A stretch of 64,000 nucleotides of DNA from positions 124,904 through 188,903 of the forward strand of contig NZ_KB892837.1 of assembly GCF_000373965.1 (NCBI RefSeq). The letters are read 5' to 3'. The notes under the pieces were generated by a model. It had not been told where the DNA came from and made no database searches. It saw only the letters and a program-made list of their open reading frames with translations. This document shows positions 52,819 through 63,408 of this stretch, piece by piece. The DNA is from Uliginosibacterium gangwonense DSM 18521. GTDB taxonomy: Bacteria; Pseudomonadota; Gammaproteobacteria; Burkholderiales; Rhodocyclaceae. The position numbers were made by a program, and so were the translations under genes. Positions within the stretch are counted from its first letter, which is position 1; every line of letters begins with the position of its first letter.

Positions 52819-53174
52819 TTCACTCCCACAGGAACTTTCCGATTCTTTTGGAAGAAAGCCAGCTGGCCGGTCAGCCGCTTGATCTCTTCAGACTGCTCCG
52901 CCAACTGCCGCTCCAACGACTCGCGTGTGGAGACTTCATGCTTGGTCTGCAATTGCGCTTGCTCCAAAGCTTGCGTCAGACGTTGATTCTCTTGCAACAA
53001 CGCCACTTCACGCGCCTGACTATTATTGTTGCCCCCCTGGTTCAGTATCCAGCCATAGCACAAGCCGGCCCCCAGCAACAGAGAACAGATGGCCACCAAT
53101 AGCCCCCGGAAATACCGGCGCCTGGGAGCGGCCAATGTATACGAAACCTCTGACAGTTTGTGGGTATCAATCAT
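52815..53174 (-). CDS. Single-pass membrane coiled-coil protein (DUF6776-like)
   Basis: A 119-residue protein: a short cytoplasmic basic N-terminus, one membrane helix (~24-44, GLLVAICSLLLGAGLCYGWIL) and a ~55-residue coiled coil (VALLQENQRLTQALEQAQLQTK, then LERQLAEQSEEIKRLTGQL). Its size and layout resemble the N-terminal part of DUF6776 proteins found beside bactofilins in betaproteobacteria. It overlaps the genes on both sides by 4 bases, so all three are coupled. Likely an adaptor between the bactofilin and the periplasmic peptidase (inference). Confidence 0.75.
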   Translation of the reverse strand: MIDTHKLSEVSYTLAAPRRRYFRGLLVAICSLLLGAGLCYGWILNQGGNNNSQAREVALLQENQRLTQALEQAQLQTKHEVSTRESLERQLAEQSEEIKRLTGQLAFFQKNRKVPVGVK

Positions 53175-54133
53175 GATGCACCCGCAACTTGCGTATCAAG
53201 GTTGAGGTACTGCATCGGGTCAACAAACATGCCATCCTTGAGAATTTCGAAATGCAAGTGAGGCCCGGTCGAGCGGCCAGTCGACCCCACTTCGGCAATC
53301 AATTGCCCAGGTATGACCACATCGCCCTGCGTAACCAAGATTCTGGAAGTGTGCGCGTAACGGGAAAGCAGACCATTACCGTGGTCAATTTCCAACACAT
53401 TCCCCAATTCCGACACAAAACCCGCAAAAGCAACTTTTCCCCCGCCTGCGGCGTGAATCGGTGTCCCTGTTGCAGTAGAGAAATCGATCCCGGAGTGGAA
53501 AGCCAAACGCCCGGTAAACGGATCACTTCGATTTCCAAAGGTCGAGCCCAGACGGTAGGTTGCCACAGGCTGGCGTGTGGGCAAGGACATCAGGGCCACG
53601 CTGCGATCTGTGGTAACCGACTCCATATGCCCGATCAACTGTTGCAGACACTCAATTTTCTTCTCGGTGGCAACCAGCTTCTCCCCGGTTCCTAGCGCCT
53701 GAGCGGGAACATTCGCGCACGTCTGCGGCGGATACGCTTGCCCGCCAGCATTGGCCCCATTTGGCAAGGACTTGGCAGGCGTTACGCCCTTGGAAGCCCG
53801 GATGGCATCCAAATTCTTTTCCAAGGATTCAAGCGCGGTGAGTTTTTTCACCAAGGTTCGGGCATCAGACTCCAGCTTGACCAAGCGACCAGCCATGTCG
53901 CCCAGCTTGTCAAACGTGAATTTTTCTTCCGCCCGATCAGCAGGATTGGCGGCCTGACTTACTGCGACTGGCGTAGCGGCACCAAAACGCTGTCCAACCA
54001 CCACGCCAACCCCAAAGCCAAGCACAAGTGTGCACACACCGCAGACAAGCCCACCGACAGCCACCTGGCGCATGGTCACGGCCCGGATTCCGGAGCGTGT
54101 CATCGATTTGGTAGAAAGCAGTAACAGAGCCAT
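53171..54133 (-). CDS. M23-family membrane-anchored peptidoglycan endopeptidase
   Basis: A protein of about 320 residues from MALLLLST, which follows AAAGGGA. One membrane anchor (~22-45, VAVGGLVCGVCTLVLGFGVGVVVG) is followed by a coiled coil (KFTFDKLGDMAGRLVKLESDARTLVKKL) and a LytM domain at the C-terminus. Zinc-site motifs are intact: HSGIDFSTATGTPIHAAG and GPHLHFEI. It should cut cross-links in peptidoglycan. With bactofilin it would shape the cell or build curvature, as known for bactofilin-M23 pairs. Confidence 0.9.
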   Translation of the reverse strand: MALLLLSTKSMTRSGIRAVTMRQVAVGGLVCGVCTLVLGFGVGVVVGQRFGAATPVAVSQAANPADRAEEKFTFDKLGDMAGRLVKLESDARTLVKKLTALESLEKNLDAIRASKGVTPAKSLPNGANAGGQAYPPQTCANVPAQALGTGEKLVATEKKIECLQQLIGHMESVTTDRSVALMSLPTRQPVATYRLGSTFGNRSDPFTGRLAFHSGIDFSTATGTPIHAAGGGKVAFAGFVSELGNVLEIDHGNGLLSRYAHTSRILVTQGDVVIPGQLIAEVGSTGRSTGPHLHFEILKDGMFVDPMQYLNLDTQVAGAS

Positions 54134-54355
54134 TCTGTCCCTTTTATTGGCACACGAAAAAGGCCGAACCCCTACGGCATGACCAAAATGGTCGAAAATG
54201 GGCTGGATATGATGCAAAGTCACCGCATAATTGCGGTTTTTACGAACGCGCAGCGCCCATAGGCTGCATTGAAGCAGAATGGTAACACCTCTACCCCCGA
54301 TTTCAGCAAGCCAAAATCAGGGGCAGCCGCCCAAAGGCAGAGTTGCAGGTTTATC

Positions 54356-56731
54356 TTAACTTTGTTTTGCTTCAGATGCCAATTGCCACCACGTTTCCAC
54401 CACCGTGTCAGGATTCAGGGAAATGCTTTGAATGCCTTGTGCCATCAACCATGCCGCAAAATCCGGGTGATCTGACGGCCCCTGCCCACAAATCCCGACA
54501 TATTTACCCAGACGATTGCAGCTCTGGATCGCCAAGGAAAGCAGTTTCAAGACAGCGGGGTTGCGTTCATCAAACGAATGCGCCACCAAGCCCGAATCAC
54601 GGTCCAGGCCCAGCGTAAGCTGGGTCAGATCGTTTGAGCCAATCGAGAAACCATCAAAATAGTTCAAGAACTCATCGGCCAGCAACGCGTTGGAGGGGAT
54701 TTCGCACATCATGATCACCCGTAAGTCATCCACGCCCCGCTTCAACCCGTGAGAGGCCAACAATTCAACCACTTCCCGTGCTTCATCCAAAGTACGCACA
54801 AACGGCACCATGAGTTGCACATTACTCAGGCCCTTGCGATTGCGGACAATCTTCATTGCCTCGCATTCCAACTCGAAGCAATCTCTGAAGCTCCCCGCAA
54901 TGTAGCGTGACGCACCACGAAAACCGATCATGGGGTTTTCTTCTTCAGGCTCAAAGATCATGCCCCCAATCAGCTTGCGGTATTCGTTGGACTTGAAGTC
55001 AGACAAGCGGACGATCACCGGCTTGGGCCAGAAAGCGGCTGCAATGGTTGCCACGCCTTCAGCCAGACGCTCGACAAAAAAGCTGCGGGCGTTAGCGTAA
55101 CCGCGAGAACGGCGGACGATTTCCTCTTGCACACTGGCGGGCACCAACTCTGGCTGCAAAATGGCCTTGGGGTGAATGCCGATCATATTGTTGATCACGA
55201 ATTCCAGGCGTGCCAAACCCACTCCGCCACTGGGAATCTGGGAGAACTCAAAGGCCAGTTCCGGATTCCCAACGTTCATCATCAATTTGACAGGGATAGC
55301 CGGCAACTCACCCACTTCGCTCGTGACGACCTCGTACTCCAGGCGCCCACGATAGACCATCCCGGTATCCCCTTCGGCGCAGGATACAGTGACTGAATCG
55401 CCATCCAAAAGTACGTCTGTGGCATCTCCACACCCCACCACGGCAGGAATCCCCAATTCACGTGCAATGATGGCGGCATGACAGGTGCGCCCGCCACGAT
55501 TGGTCACGATCGCGGCGGCACGCTTCATCACCGGTTCCCAATTCGGGTCCGTCATGTCGGTGACAAGCACCTCGCCATCCTGAACACGCCACATCTCACT
55601 GGCATCCGCCACAATACGTACCGGGCCCGCAGCAATCTTCTGACCAATCGCCCGCCCCGATACCAACACTTTGCTGTGTTGTTTGATGCGGTACTTTTCG
55701 GTCTTTTGTCCATGTTTTTCACGTGACTTGACCGTTTCTGGACGCGCCTGGAGGATGTAGAGCAATCCATCCTTTCCATCTTTTCCCCATTCGATATCCA
55801 TCTGGCGGCCATAATGCCTCTCGATGATCAAAGCATATTTTGCAAGGCCTAATACTTCGTCATCCGTAAGGGAGAACTGATGGCGTTCCTGCTCATCCAC
55901 CGCGACCACGCGGGTAGCATCCTTGCTGCTTACTCCACTGCCGTAGATCATCTTTTCCAGTTTGGAACCCAGGCTGCGCCGAACAATGGCATCTTTCCCG
56001 GCTTCCAGCATGGGCTTATGCACATAGAATTCATCCGGATTCACGGCCCCCTGCACCACCGATTCACCCAAACCATAGGCTGAAGTAATGAAGACCACAT
56101 CCTGAAAGCCTGACTCGGTATCCAAGGTAAACATGACCCCGGACGCTCCCAGATCAGAACGCACCATCCGCTGGATGCCAACGGAAAGTGCGACCTCTGC
56201 ATGAGCGAACCCCTGGTGGCAGCGATAGGAAATCGCGCGATCGTTATACAAGGACGCAAACACTTCGCGTACGGCATGCAGCACATTGTCGATCCCAGAG
56301 ATATTCAGCATCGTCTCCTGCTGCCCCGCAAAGGACGCATCAGGCAGATCTTCCGCCGTGGCCGAAGAACGCACAGCCACCGAATCAGCGCCAGAGGCAC
56401 TCAGGCGCGCGTAGTGGCTGCGAATCTCATCTTCCAACGCGGGTGGCAGAGGCGTGTCTACAATCCATTGTCGGATGATAGCGCCGGTCTTGACCAATGC
56501 ACGAACATCCTGAGTATCCAGACGTGCGAGTTCTGCTTCAATGCGCGCTGCCAGCCCCTGGTGTGCCAAAAACAAGCGGAAGGCTTCCGCAGTTGTTGCA
56601 AAGCCACCAGGCACACGAACTCCGGCAGCAGAGAGCTGACTGATCAATTCGCCCAAAGACGCATTCTTTCCGCCGACTTTATCCACGTCCGTCATCCGCA
56701 GGGACTCAAACGGGATCACATATGCACTCAT
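54356..56731 (-). CDS. ppsA: Phosphoenolpyruvate synthase
   Basis: A 791-residue enzyme. The N-terminal ATP-grasp part shows [14 protein letters not shown] and [22 protein letters not shown]. The swivelling phosphohistidine domain (~370-450) has the catalytic His in [17 protein letters not shown]. The C-terminal PEP/pyruvate barrel has [19 protein letters not shown] and [16 protein letters not shown] with FDERNPAV and [11 protein letters not shown]. It makes PEP from pyruvate with ATP, needed for growth on pyruvate or similar substrates. Start chosen at the ATG after AGAGG. Divergent from its regulator gene. Confidence 0.96.
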   Translation of the reverse strand: MSAYVIPFESLRMTDVDKVGGKNASLGELISQLSAAGVRVPGGFATTAEAFRLFLAHQGLAARIEAELARLDTQDVRALVKTGAIIRQWIVDTPLPPALEDEIRSHYARLSASGADSVAVRSSATAEDLPDASFAGQQETMLNISGIDNVLHAVREVFASLYNDRAISYRCHQGFAHAEVALSVGIQRMVRSDLGASGVMFTLDTESGFQDVVFITSAYGLGESVVQGAVNPDEFYVHKPMLEAGKDAIVRRSLGSKLEKMIYGSGVSSKDATRVVAVDEQERHQFSLTDDEVLGLAKYALIIERHYGRQMDIEWGKDGKDGLLYILQARPETVKSREKHGQKTEKYRIKQHSKVLVSGRAIGQKIAAGPVRIVADASEMWRVQDGEVLVTDMTDPNWEPVMKRAAAIVTNRGGRTCHAAIIARELGIPAVVGCGDATDVLLDGDSVTVSCAEGDTGMVYRGRLEYEVVTSEVGELPAIPVKLMMNVGNPELAFEFSQIPSGGVGLARLEFVINNMIGIHPKAILQPELVPASVQEEIVRRSRGYANARSFFVERLAEGVATIAAAFWPKPVIVRLSDFKSNEYRKLIGGMIFEPEEENPMIGFRGASRYIAGSFRDCFELECEAMKIVRNRKGLSNVQLMVPFVRTLDEAREVVELLASHGLKRGVDDLRVIMMCEIPSNALLADEFLNYFDGFSIGSNDLTQLTLGLDRDSGLVAHSFDERNPAVLKLLSLAIQSCNRLGKYVGICGQGPSDHPDFAAWLMAQGIQSISLNPDTVVETWWQLASEAKQS

Positions 56732-56852
56732 GGGCACCTCTCCTTGTTGGTAAGCTTTTTAATTTAGGGTCTGCTGCACAGCAACAAGATTGTATAAATC
56801 TTTGGATACGCCTTTAAACTCATGTTTTCCCTTAGAAGAGATAGTTGATTTA

Positions 56853-57680
56853 ATGAACAATAATTCTCGTCGGTCAGTATTTTTCATCTCGGATGGCACT
56901 GGCATCACCACCGAAACGCTGGGGCATAGCTTCTTGGCACGCTTTCCCGAGTTTTCCTTCAGGCAGATCCGCCATCCATTTATAGACAGTATTGAAAAGG
57001 CGCGCGCTTGTGCCGAAGAAATCCGCCTGGAAGCCGCGCGCACCAACTTGCGCCCAATCGTCTTCAGCACCTTGGTAGACAAGGATATCTCCGCCACTAT
57101 CCGGGTCCATGAAGCACTCTGCATTGATCTATTCGAAGCCTTTCTCGGCCTACTTGAAGATGAACTGGGCACCCCTTCAAGCCGGGTGATCGGACGTTTC
57201 CACGGCACAGCCGAAAGCCAGGCCTACATGGCACGCATAGAAGCCATCAATTACTCTCTGGCACACGATGATGGGCAAACGGACGTCAAACTGGCCGAAG
57301 CCGAAGTCATCCTGGTGGGGGTTTCCCGTTCGGGCAAGACGCCTACCAGCCTTTATCTGGCCATGCAGTTTGGCGTAAAGGCAGCCAACTATCCGCTTAT
57401 TCCAGAAGACTTTGAACGTGATGCCCTTCCGGGCCGCCTGACCGTGTATCGCAACAAGCTTTATGGTCTGACAATCACCCCGGCCAGATTGGCCGAAATC
57501 CGCCAGGAGCGCCGCCCCAACAGCCGTTACGCCGCCCTTGAGAATTGCGAATATGAAGTCGAGGCAGCCATGCGGCTGATGCGTCGGGAACATATACCTT
57601 TCGTCGAATCAACCTCACTGTCGATCGAGGAAATTTCAGCCCGAATCCTGGATAACATCCGCAGCATTCCAAAGCTCTAA
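56853..57680 (+). CDS. PEP synthase regulatory protein (PSRP, DUF299)
   Basis: A 275-residue bifunctional kinase/phosphorylase that inactivates PEP synthase by ADP-dependent phosphorylation of a Thr next to the catalytic His and reactivates it with phosphate. Marks are RSVFFISDGTGITTETLGHSFLARFP at the N-terminus, the P-loop-like VGVSRSGKTPTSLYLA (~155) and NYPLIPEDFERDALP. I use the ATG before NNNSRR, preceded by AGAAGAGA; an upstream in-frame ATG would add 21 residues. Divergent from ppsA with a gap of about 120 bp. Confidence 0.94.
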   Translation: MNNNSRRSVFFISDGTGITTETLGHSFLARFPEFSFRQIRHPFIDSIEKARACAEEIRLEAARTNLRPIVFSTLVDKDISATIRVHEALCIDLFEAFLGLLEDELGTPSSRVIGRFHGTAESQAYMARIEAINYSLAHDDGQTDVKLAEAEVILVGVSRSGKTPTSLYLAMQFGVKAANYPLIPEDFERDALPGRLTVYRNKLYGLTITPARLAEIRQERRPNSRYAALENCEYEVEAAMRLMRREHIPFVESTSLSIEEISARILDNIRSIPKL

Positions 57681-57926
57681 AAGCAAAAACAGTGCCGATC
57701 TTCACCACAAAAAATGCCTTGCAAATATGGCAAAAAGAGTATTCTTGCGCTTACACAAATTTGTTCGACTATCGAAGCATTTCTTTGAGCACCGTCAACC
57801 CGTCTAGGCAGATTCGTGCAAACAATGTGACTGTCCCGAACGTTTTGTTAAAAAAAGACGTAGGACATGCAGCACTGAATCCCCCGCTAGAGGTGGCTAT
57901 CATTGCAACAAAAAAAGGAGGCAGGT

Positions 57927-60440
57927 ATGTCGTTAGCAAGTAGAGCCGGCGTGGCTCAATCACGTCTGCTCCAGTGCTTGGTGGGCATGGCACTGGGCAT
58001 TGGATCAGTATCCGTTCACGCTTCAGTTGGTGAGGCCAATTTGAAGTTGCCTGATCTGGGTGACACGAATTTGGCCTCGTTCCTGGGGGGCATCAGTGGC
58101 TCCCATCTACTCATGTTCGGTTTGCTGATCTGTCTGGCTGGGCTGATATTTGGCGCAATCGTGTATAGCCAGATCAAAAAGCTCCCGGTTCATCGCTCGA
58201 TGGCCGAAGTCAGCGAATTGATCTACGAAACCTGCAAGACCTACATGCTCACGCAGGGCAAATTCCTCCTCATCCTGGAAGCCTTCATCGCAGTCATCAT
58301 CGTGGCCTATTTTGGCTGGGTGCAGGAAATGGCAGCCGGCGAGGTCATCTTGATCCTGGCTTTCTCCCTAGTGGGGATCGCCGGTTCCTTTGGCGTAGCC
58401 TGGTTCGGCATCCGCATCAACACGCTGGCCAACAGCCGTACCGCATTTGCCTCGCTTGAAGGCAAGGCTTATCCGGTATATGCCATTCCAATGAAATCCG
58501 GCATTTCCATCGGTATGCTGCTGATTTCCACTGAGTTGTTCATCATGTTGTGCATCCTGCTCTTTGTCTCCCCGGCACTGGCAGGCAAGTGCTTCATCGG
58601 TTTTGCCATTGGGGAGTCGCTGGGTGCTGCTGCGCTGCGTATTGCAGGGGGCATCTTCACCAAGATTGCCGACATCGGCTCTGACCTGATGAAGATCGTC
58701 TTCAAGGTAAAGGAAGACGATGCGCGCAACCCTGGCGTGATCGCTGACTGTACGGGCGACAACGCGGGCGACTCGGTCGGCCCCACCGCTGACGGCTTTG
58801 AAACCTACGGCGTAACAGGCGTGGCCCTCATCAGCTTCATCATGCTGGCAGTGCCAGACGCTTCTGTGCAAGTGCAATTGCTGGTATGGATCTTCGTGAT
58901 GCGTGTGATGATGATCATCGCTTCCGGCATCTCCTACCTTGGTAATGAAGTGGTCATGAAGGCCAAATACAGCAAGGTGGAAAAATTCAACTTCGAAGCC
59001 CCGCTGACATCCCTTGTCTGGGTGACTTCCGTTGTCTCCTTGATCCTGACATTTATCGTTTCCAAGGTTTTGATTGGCAACATCACCATCGGTGGTCACA
59101 TGTATTCCAACCTGTGGTGGCAACTATCCATCATCATCACCTTTGGTACGCTGGCTGGCGCCATCATCCCTGAAGTCGTCAAGGTCTTTACCTCCACGAG
59201 TTCCGGGCACGTTCGGGAAGTTGTCACAGCCTCTCGTGAAGGCGGTGCGAGCCTGAACATCCTGGCAGGGCTGACTGCAGGTAACTTCTCTGCATTCTGG
59301 ATGGGCGTGGTGATCGTCGCTTTGATGACTGGCGCATACCTTGTCTCGCAAGGCGATCTCTCTTTGGTGATCAACCCCGATCCGGCCAAGGCCACAGTCA
59401 TGGCTGCTGTGTTCTCGTTTGGCTTGGTTGCCTTTGGCTTCCTGGGCATGGGGCCGGTGACCATTGCCGTGGATAGCTACGGCCCCGTCACCGACAACGC
59501 ACAATCCGTGTATGAGCTTTCAACCATTGAGCAAATCTCTGGTATCGAAGCCGAGGTGAAGAAAGATTTTGGCATCACCGTCAATTTCGACAAAGCCAAG
59601 GATCTGCTTGAAGAAAACGATGGCGCCGGCAACACTTTCAAGGCAACAGCCAAGCCGGTGTTGATTGGTACTGCAGTGGTTGGGGCCGCCACGATGGTGT
59701 TCTCCATCATCATGCTGCTCACCGATGGTCTCTCGACTGGTCTGCAAAACCTCTCGGTTCTGCACCCGCCGTTCCTGTTGGGCCTCATCTCCGGTGGCGC
59801 TACGATCTTCTGGTTCTCCGGCGCATCGACTCAAGCTGTGTCGACCGGTGCTTATCGTGCGGTAGAGTTCATCAAGCGCAACATGAAGCTGGATGGTGCT
59901 GCCAAAGCTTCGGTGGAAGACAGTAAGAAGGTGGTTGAAATCTGCACGCAGTATGCGCAGAAAGGCATGTTCAACATCTTCCTGGCGGTGTTCTTCGGCA
60001 CCCTGGCCTGTGCATTCATTGAGCCGTTCTTCTTCATCGGCTACCTATTCTCGCTGGCGATCATCGGCCTGTATCAAGCTGTCTTCATGGCCAATGCTGG
60101 TGGCGCATGGGACAACGCAAAGAAGATTGTGGAGACCGAGTTGCGCTCCAAGGGGACGGATCTTCATGCGGCCGCTGTGATTGGCGATACGGTGGGCGAC
60201 CCGTTCAAGGACACGTCTTCCGTGGCCATGAACCCGATCATCAAGTTCACCACCCTGTTTGGTCTGCTCGCAGTGGAAATGGCCGTTGGCCTGCATGAAC
60301 GTGGCAACACCACGATTCAATATGTGCTGTCTGCCGTATTCCTGGCGCTGAACCTAATCTTCGTGTATCGCAGCTTCTATGGCATGCGGATCGAAGTCCT
60401 GAAGGCTGATAGCACAGAAACCGCCGCACAAATACAGTAA
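57927..60440 (+). CDS. hppA: Membrane-bound proton-pumping pyrophosphatase
   Basis: An 837-residue, ~16-helix integral membrane enzyme starting after AGGAGG. It hydrolyses pyrophosphate and pumps ions out of the cytoplasm. The active site is intact: DCTGDNAGDSVGPTADGFETYG and the C-terminal DTVGDPFKDTSSVAMNP. The K+-dependence determinant reads GNTFKA, with Lys in the place where K+-dependent enzymes have Ala, so the K+-independent class is predicted; these are H+ pumps. The extended N-terminus (SVHASVGEANLKLPDLGDTN) resembles a cleavable leader. Single gene with its own terminator. Confidence 0.95.
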   Translation: MSLASRAGVAQSRLLQCLVGMALGIGSVSVHASVGEANLKLPDLGDTNLASFLGGISGSHLLMFGLLICLAGLIFGAIVYSQIKKLPVHRSMAEVSELIYETCKTYMLTQGKFLLILEAFIAVIIVAYFGWVQEMAAGEVILILAFSLVGIAGSFGVAWFGIRINTLANSRTAFASLEGKAYPVYAIPMKSGISIGMLLISTELFIMLCILLFVSPALAGKCFIGFAIGESLGAAALRIAGGIFTKIADIGSDLMKIVFKVKEDDARNPGVIADCTGDNAGDSVGPTADGFETYGVTGVALISFIMLAVPDASVQVQLLVWIFVMRVMMIIASGISYLGNEVVMKAKYSKVEKFNFEAPLTSLVWVTSVVSLILTFIVSKVLIGNITIGGHMYSNLWWQLSIIITFGTLAGAIIPEVVKVFTSTSSGHVREVVTASREGGASLNILAGLTAGNFSAFWMGVVIVALMTGAYLVSQGDLSLVINPDPAKATVMAAVFSFGLVAFGFLGMGPVTIAVDSYGPVTDNAQSVYELSTIEQISGIEAEVKKDFGITVNFDKAKDLLEENDGAGNTFKATAKPVLIGTAVVGAATMVFSIIMLLTDGLSTGLQNLSVLHPPFLLGLISGGATIFWFSGASTQAVSTGAYRAVEFIKRNMKLDGAAKASVEDSKKVVEICTQYAQKGMFNIFLAVFFGTLACAFIEPFFFIGYLFSLAIIGLYQAVFMANAGGAWDNAKKIVETELRSKGTDLHAAAVIGDTVGDPFKDTSSVAMNPIIKFTTLFGLLAVEMAVGLHERGNTTIQYVLSAVFLALNLIFVYRSFYGMRIEVLKADSTETAAQIQ

Positions 60441-60466
60441 CAAACCAACACGTAGTAAGTCTCTTG

Positions 60467-60497
60467 ATCAAGCCGACCATGTGTCGGCTTGATTATT
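60467..60497 (+). terminator. Terminator after hppA
   Basis: Perfect 11-bp stem ATCAAGCCGAC/GTCGGCTTGAT, loop CATGT, followed by TATTTGT. It lies 27 bp past the stop. Confidence 0.7.
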
Positions 60498-60560
60498 TGT
60501 CTGACAACTCTTTGCACCCTTCATTACAATAGCCATACCCTCACCCATTCGGGCTTCACA

Positions 60561-61460
60561 ATGACTATTGCAGCCACACCAAGTACCCAAGAAATACGCC
60601 TCTGGCCTGCCAAGGCACCGGGTAGTTTGTCAGACGACACCGAACCCAAGCTTGTGCATAGCCCAGATGGTCGTCTGATCAGTTCAATCCACACCCCTTC
60701 CATGGAGATGTACCGCCCCGCCAAGCCCAATGGCACGGGTATCCTGATCCTGGCAGGCGGAGCCTACACCAAGCTGGTTTATGACAAGGAGGGTGTCGAG
60801 TTTGCACAGTGGCTCAACGGCATGGGGATTACCGCCTTTGTGCTCAAATACCGCCTGCCCTGTGAGGGGCACATTGATGGACACCTCGTCCCCATGCAAG
60901 ACGCTCAACGAGCGCTGCGCATCCTGCGCAGCCGGGCAAATGAACTAGGGCTGAACCCATCACGGATCGGCGTACTCGGCGCATCATCAGGCGGACACCT
61001 TGCTGCCAGCCTTGCCACCAACTTTGCGCGCAGCACATACGCCCCTGTGGATGCCCATGATGCGCTCAGCACCCGCCCTGACTTTCTGATCGCGCTCTAC
61101 GGCGCCTATACTGGCAACCGTTTCTTCACCCATGCCAGCCAGGAACAGTTGTTCTTCCCTGAACCTGAAAAAACCCGCCTATACGCCGAGTTCCCCACGC
61201 ATGAGCAGGTGAGCGCAGATACGCCAACAAGCTTCCTCGTCGCGAGTGAAGACGACACCCAAGTCTCACCAGAGAACTCAACCGCGTTCTATTTAGCGTT
61301 GAGGCGCGCAGGCGTGAGTGCAGAGTTGCACATCTTTCACGATGGAGGCCACGGATTTGCATTGCGTCGCGCAGCGCCACAGTGCATTGCTGCATGGCCA
61401 ACGCTGTGCGCCAACTGGCTGCAATCCCATCAATTTCTGGCCGAACAGCAAAAATCCTGA
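60561..61460 (+). CDS. Alpha/beta hydrolase (BD-FAE / esterase-like)
   Basis: A protein of about 299 residues. Hydrolase marks are GILILAGGAYTKLVYDKEG (oxyanion-hole loop, GGAY), the nucleophile elbow GVLGASSGGHLAAS with the Ser at the centre, and the catalytic His in IFHDGGHGFA; the acid is probably in SEDDTQVSP. The opening EIRLWPAKAPGSLSDD is typical of the xylan-esterase-like group often annotated as endo-1,4-beta-xylanase B-like esterases. No signal peptide is clear from the chosen start; an upstream start would add 24 residues. Substrate unknown. Confidence 0.82.
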   Translation: MTIAATPSTQEIRLWPAKAPGSLSDDTEPKLVHSPDGRLISSIHTPSMEMYRPAKPNGTGILILAGGAYTKLVYDKEGVEFAQWLNGMGITAFVLKYRLPCEGHIDGHLVPMQDAQRALRILRSRANELGLNPSRIGVLGASSGGHLAASLATNFARSTYAPVDAHDALSTRPDFLIALYGAYTGNRFFTHASQEQLFFPEPEKTRLYAEFPTHEQVSADTPTSFLVASEDDTQVSPENSTAFYLALRRAGVSAELHIFHDGGHGFALRRAAPQCIAAWPTLCANWLQSHQFLAEQQKS

Positions 61461-61506
61461 CAAGCTGCCCTAAAATCGGGTTGGTACACTAGCTCCATAC
61501 CCATAC

Positions 61507-63408
61507 ATGGCACATCTCAAGCAGCGAGTATTGTCCGTCATCCCCCCGATGACGCAGTTGAACACGCCCTACCCCTCCACGGCCTACCTTACCGGCTTCC
61601 TGCGCTCGCGTGGCATTGATGCCGTGCAGGAAGATCTGGCACTGGCGCTTGTGCTGAAACTCTTTTCAGTCTCAGGTCTAGAGGCGCTCCGTACTTTGGC
61701 TGACGCACTAGCCCCCAACAAACGTTCCCCCTCCACGCGGGTGTTTCTTGAACAGTACCCGCGTTATACGGCCACCATCACTGCGGTCATTGCCTTTCTA
61801 CAAGGCAAGGATTCCACCCTGGCTCATCGCATCTGTGGCGGCAACTTTCTGCCTGAAGGCCCGCGTTTTGATTCGCTGGATGTCTACATTGATCCCGACG
61901 GAGGCGATCCCCTGGCCTGGGCATTTGGCGCCTTGGGTCTGCAGGACCGTGCGCGACACCTGGCCACGCTATATCTGAACGACCTAGCCGATGTACTACG
62001 CGAAGTGGCCGATCCACGTTTCGAGTTTGTGCGCTACGCCGAATCACTGGCTCAAAGCCAACCGAGTTTTGATCCACTGGCTCAGGCGCTGGCAGCCCCA
62101 TGCACATTGGTGGATGAAACGCTGCACGCACTTACCCTGGCCGCACTAGCCAAGCATGAACCACAGGTCGTACTCATCTCGGCCCCCTTCCCCGGCAATG
62201 TGTATGCAGCGTTTCGCATGGCCCAAACCATCAAGACCCACAACCCGGCGATTATCACGGTGCTGGGCGGTGGTTTCGTCAATACAGAACTACGTGAGCT
62301 TGGCGAAGCACGAGTCTTTGATTTCTTTGATTACATCACACTGGACGATGGCGAACGCCCCACCCTAGCGCTGCTGGAACACTTGCGCGGAGAGCGCTCA
62401 GCAGAACACTTGATACGCACCTATCTGCGTGAGCATGGCAAGGTACACTACATCCACCATCCCGAACCTGATATTGCTTTTGCCGAAGTCGGCACTCCCA
62501 CCTGGGATGGTCTGCCAATCGACAAATACCTGTCGATTCTCGACATGCTCAACCCGATGCACAGGCTCTGGTCCGATGGCCGCTGGAACAAGCTGACCGT
62601 AGCCCATGGCTGCTATTGGAAAAAATGCAGTTTCTGCGATACCAGTCTGGACTACATTTCGCGTTATGACGGTGTCGCCGCCAGCACCTTGGTTGACCGC
62701 ATGGAAACTATCATCGCCGAAACCGGCCAGACCGGCTTCCATTTTGTAGACGAAGCCGCGCCCCCAAAAGCACTACGAGCCATGGCCAATGAATTGTTGG
62801 CACGCAACCGGGCCATTTCATGGTGGGGCAATATCCGTTTCGAGAAGTCCTTCACCCCTGAACTGTGCCAGCTCCTGGCTGAGAGTGGCTGTATCGCCAT
62901 TTCCGGCGGCCTGGAGGTCGCCTCGGATCGCTTGCTCAAGCTGATGAACAAGGGCGTTTCAGTGGATCAGGTTGCACGCGTCACCCACGCCTTCAGCGAG
63001 GCAGGTATCCTGGTCCACGCCTATCTGATGTATGGCTTCCCTACCCAAACCGTGCAAGATACGGTGGATGCACTGGAATACGTGCGTCAGCTATTTGAAG
63101 CTGGCTGCATCCAGTCCGGATTCTTTCACCGTTTCGTATGCACAGTGCATTCACCTGTCGGCAAAGACCCACAAGCCTACGGAGTGGAACTCATCCCTTT
63201 GCCCCCAGGCAATTTCGCCAAAAATGACGTCGGGTTTATCGACCCCACGGGCGTCGATCACGACGAGCTGGGGCGCGCCCTCAACAAGGCACTCTACAAT
63301 TTCATGCATGGCATCGGTTTGGAAGAAGATGTACGCAGCTGGTTTGCCCAGCATGTTCCCAAACCGCGCGTATCACGTCATTTCATCACCAAGGCGCTCC
63401 AGGCATGA
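61507..63408 (+). CDS. B12-binding-domain radical SAM protein
   Basis: A 633-residue protein. The N-terminal half has a cobalamin-binding-type fold (MTQLNTPYPSTAYLTGFLRSRG near the start; VVLISAPFPGNVYAAFRMAQTIK and TVLGGGFVNTELREL later). The radical SAM half starts KLTVAHGCYWKKCSFCDTSLDY, where Cys 369, 374 and 377 form a CX4CX2C cluster instead of the usual CX3CX2C. It continues with HFVDEAAPPKAL and SGGLEVASDRLLKLMNKGVS. Members of this B12-radical SAM class modify unreactive carbon atoms; the substrate is unknown. It overlaps the DUF3820 gene by 4 bases. Confidence 0.87.
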   Translation: MAHLKQRVLSVIPPMTQLNTPYPSTAYLTGFLRSRGIDAVQEDLALALVLKLFSVSGLEALRTLADALAPNKRSPSTRVFLEQYPRYTATITAVIAFLQGKDSTLAHRICGGNFLPEGPRFDSLDVYIDPDGGDPLAWAFGALGLQDRARHLATLYLNDLADVLREVADPRFEFVRYAESLAQSQPSFDPLAQALAAPCTLVDETLHALTLAALAKHEPQVVLISAPFPGNVYAAFRMAQTIKTHNPAIITVLGGGFVNTELRELGEARVFDFFDYITLDDGERPTLALLEHLRGERSAEHLIRTYLREHGKVHYIHHPEPDIAFAEVGTPTWDGLPIDKYLSILDMLNPMHRLWSDGRWNKLTVAHGCYWKKCSFCDTSLDYISRYDGVAASTLVDRMETIIAETGQTGFHFVDEAAPPKALRAMANELLARNRAISWWGNIRFEKSFTPELCQLLAESGCIAISGGLEVASDRLLKLMNKGVSVDQVARVTHAFSEAGILVHAYLMYGFPTQTVQDTVDALEYVRQLFEAGCIQSGFFHRFVCTVHSPVGKDPQAYGVELIPLPPGNFAKNDVGFIDPTGVDHDELGRALNKALYNFMHGIGLEEDVRSWFAQHVPKPRVSRHFITKALQA

